The translations under genes and the position numbers were made by a program. From assembly GCA_013054445.1 (NCBI GenBank), contig JAAMPI010001020.1:1-20982 (forward strand): a stretch of 20,982 nt of DNA, given 5' to 3'. The DNA comes from Cudoniella acicularis (Eukaryota; Ascomycota; Leotiomycetes; Helotiales; Helotiaceae). Below are positions 19,425-20,982 of this stretch, piece by piece (position 1 is the stretch's first letter; each line of letters opens with the position of its first letter). A model generated the notes under the pieces. The model was not told where the DNA came from, searched no databases, and saw only the letters and a program-made list of their open reading frames with translations.

Positions 19425-19688
19425 TTAACATGACCAGCATTCTTTTCGTATTTTCTTCAATCGAAGGTGCCGTAGAGCTATGGGCAAGTCTCTCCGAAAG
19501 TGTCGCTTGGCTCTGCAAGAAATGAGATAGCATCGGCGCCCGATCTGTTGAGCCTGTGGTTCTGGGACGACACCAGTAAATACCCCCCCCCTGTTTGGAA
19601 TCGAATCAAGGGACGAGTAAGTAAGCAAAATTGAAACATACTGGAGAGCCTCCTTGACAGAAATCCCTTTTTGGCTCGGATTGTCCAT
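19425..19688 (-). CDS. Weak candidate small gene, unknown
   Basis: A frame opens with ATG at 19688 in a good context (ACAAACATGG) and starts MDNPSQKGISVKEALQ. It contains a plausible intron (GTATGT...AACAG, 51 nt, a multiple of three, about 19591-19641 on the plus strand), so both spliced and unspliced forms stay open; they give 70 or 87 residues. The acceptor runs directly into a string of nine G. The C-terminal part is basic and Cys-containing. No family was recognised. It may be chance or a transcript leader. Confidence 0.2.
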   Translation of the reverse strand: MDNPSQKGISVKEALQYVSILLTYSSLDSIPNRGGVFTGVVPEPQAQQIGRRCYLISCRAKRHFRRDLPIALRHLRLKKIRKECWSC

Positions 19689-20406
19689 GTTTGTAGTAAT
19701 AGTACTGAGCTGCCCTAGGAAATCAACTCAGACCCAAACATCCAAAAGAGCGGGAAGCAACTAACGAGGAGGGCGTGGTAGGGAGCTAGATAGGAGCGCC
19801 AAATGATCTTAAAGCCGTGGTTGTAAATTATTGATTCAGGGGAAATGCACAAAGCAGTTAAATGGGTGCTTGGTTTACGGTTCCTCCCTTACCTTTATAT
19901 ATCCTTCTTTCTCATGTGAGGCACGAAAGCGGGAGCCAGACTTGCGGTAGGATACTTAGCAAAAACTTCTCCTATCTCTGCGACACGGCGCAAATTACCC
20001 CCCAAAAATAATTCTCTGAGACTATGCTAGGTGGTAGGTTGTATTCTGATTATTTTGCGACGATGTGCAAAACCAAAAACAATCGCACCATAAGTAAAAT
20101 GTTATATCAATCTGATTCAATCATATTACTCAACTCTTTTAAAGGTTCTAAATCTCGCCTCAACTTCAGCTGAATCAATCAGCTTCATTTGCCTAGGGCT
20201 ACGCAGCAAGTGAAGTGGAATCTTCTCACTTTGCAAAGCGTTTCAATGAAAGCAACAGTTCAATTTTGCCGCAATCCACGAGGCTTTTCTCAATGAAGCC
20301 TTCCAGTGACTAGTTTCGGAGTCGCAATGGTTTTCGATTTCGCTTTGCAAACCTCGCGAATTCAAAAATCCACTTCAAGATGTAGGAGTCTCGTAAGCAG
20401 TAGAAT

Positions 20407-20425
20407 CCCCTGGTTACACCAGGGG
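20407..20425. repeat. Hairpin CCCCTGGT-TAC-ACCAGGGG
   Basis: A perfect 8-bp stem with a 3-nt loop, followed within a few bases by CTATTTATTTTT. It resembles a bacterial intrinsic terminator, which has no role in a fungal nuclear genome. It is more likely an element end or chance. Confidence 0.4.
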
Positions 20426-20747
20426 CTATTTATTTTTAAGCCTAACCTGGAAATGAAATTAAGAATAAATCTCATTATTATTCAGAGACTATTATTTTGC
20501 TATGATACCATGTTTATTTTACCAACACAACTTTTTACTAAACATACACCAGTTTATGGTCGGATTCGGAGTTCGGAATGATCAAGAAGTCAGGTTCTAA
20601 AAAGAGTTGCACAAGATACGATAATCAACGGCCAACTCCGTGATTAGACTGAGTCATCCTTTTTGCTTAAATCCAGCTTTTATCGCAAAGGCTTCAGATG
20701 TAAACTAGATAGACACTTAATAAGATTTCACTCCCACTATCTCTAAG

Positions 20748-20764
20748 CGCGCTAAGCTAGCGCG
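20748..20764. repeat. Hairpin CGCGCTA-AGC-TAGCGCG
   Basis: A perfect 7-bp GC-rich stem, 35 bp before the reading frame that begins at 20799. It marks an abrupt change from AT-rich to GC-richer sequence and may be near the boundary of a transposable element. Confidence 0.4.
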
Positions 20765-20798
20765 AAAGCTGCTTGAACGCGACGCGATTCCGACTAAA

Positions 20799-20982
20799 AT
20801 GGCCGAAAATCGCCCCCTAGGGACACTACCACCACTACCCAACTAATCAGGAAGCGCCCTGGACGACAATATAGATATAGTCGATCAGATCGCCATGCCT
20901 CCTAAGCCGTAGCCAAATCGGATTACAGGCCTCGACGGCTCTCGATATAACTTCGATTTTACCTCCCCTGACCACCTCTGCC
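20799..20982 (+). pseudogene. 5' part of a decayed reading frame, possibly a transposon gene
   Basis: From ATG 20799 the frame runs to the window end with only two stops, TAA at 20844-20846 and TAG at 20910-20912. Both would be Gln codons (CAA, CAG) before a C-to-T change. Readable parts are MAENRPLGTLPPLPN, then an acidic stretch, IAMPPKP, and ITGLDGSRYNFDFTSPDHLC. I do not recognise the family. The sudden base-composition change and RIP-type stops suggest a transposable element gene continuing past the window. A start at the second ATG (20895) is possible. Confidence 0.4.

Larger units (their letters stand above)
19087..20798. other. 1.7-kb stretch with no well-supported gene
   Basis: Downstream of the second NLR relic. 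The frames at 19083-19418 and 20306-20581 on the plus strand have no recognisable protein character. The stretch contains a weak minus-strand candidate (19425-19688) and two small hairpins listed separately. A TTTATATAT word lies near 19893, with no gene behind it that I can see. Confidence 0.4.

Noticed and set aside
20407..20435. Rho-independent-type terminator
   Set aside because: The window is fungal. A hairpin followed by T-rich sequence has no such role in nuclear transcription, and no gene ends here.
1..20982. CRISPR arrays, prokaryotic operons, phage or plasmid features
   Set aside because: No regularly spaced identical repeats with unique spacers and no bacterial gene organisation are present. 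Introns and NACHT/STAND genes point to a fungal nuclear genome.

Overview
This window looks like an accessory, repeat-rich stretch of a filamentous ascomycete (Pezizomycotina; Leotiomycetes is my guess from family resemblance, not proven). The evidence is eukaryotic gene structure with short GT-AG introns of 44-85 nt, fungal-type STAND/NACHT (NLR-like) proteins, and decay by C-to-T and G-to-A transitions that turn Gln and Arg codons into stops, as expected from repeat-induced point mutation (RIP) or cytosine deamination.

Layout: 1-1546 holds a decayed short reading frame (208-555) and an interspersed repeat that includes a large imperfect inverted repeat (884-1254). A DUF7791-type NACHT protein relic runs from 1547 to 4496; its start codon reads ATA and it has two in-frame stops. 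A second copy of the same repeat lies at 5263-5568. On the minus strand, 5939-7888 is an intact, intronless, GC-rich Baeyer-Villiger monooxygenase, the only gene here I would confidently call functional. From 7889 to about 9900 there is repeat material: a GAGTGC-type satellite, three 18-bp ACGCGT repeats, and a duplicated LTR-like segment with a TATA box and a TGACGTCA palindrome. A four-exon gene of unknown function that can be spliced into one open frame lies at about 10312-11260. A decayed single-pass membrane protein gene follows at about 11634-13254.

The largest feature, 14865-19086, is a multi-exon NLR relic. It has an N-terminal alpha/beta-hydrolase (SesB-like) domain, a NACHT NTPase, six ankyrin repeats, a Gly-rich linker and a C-terminal Cys/His zinc-finger-like module. 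Its seven exons can be joined in phase, including one GC-AG intron, but the gene has three frame breaks, an apparent internal deletion and three in-frame stops. 19087-20798 is mostly featureless. At the right edge (20799 onward) another reading frame begins with two Gln-to-stop changes.

Taken together, this is a graveyard of NLR-type allorecognition or immune genes inside RIP-affected repeats, with one intact metabolic enzyme between them. I see no operon-like cooperation among the genes. The most informative features are the domain architecture of the second NLR, the nonsense pattern concentrated at Gln codons, the unrecognised four-exon gene, and the repeat family flanking the first NLR.
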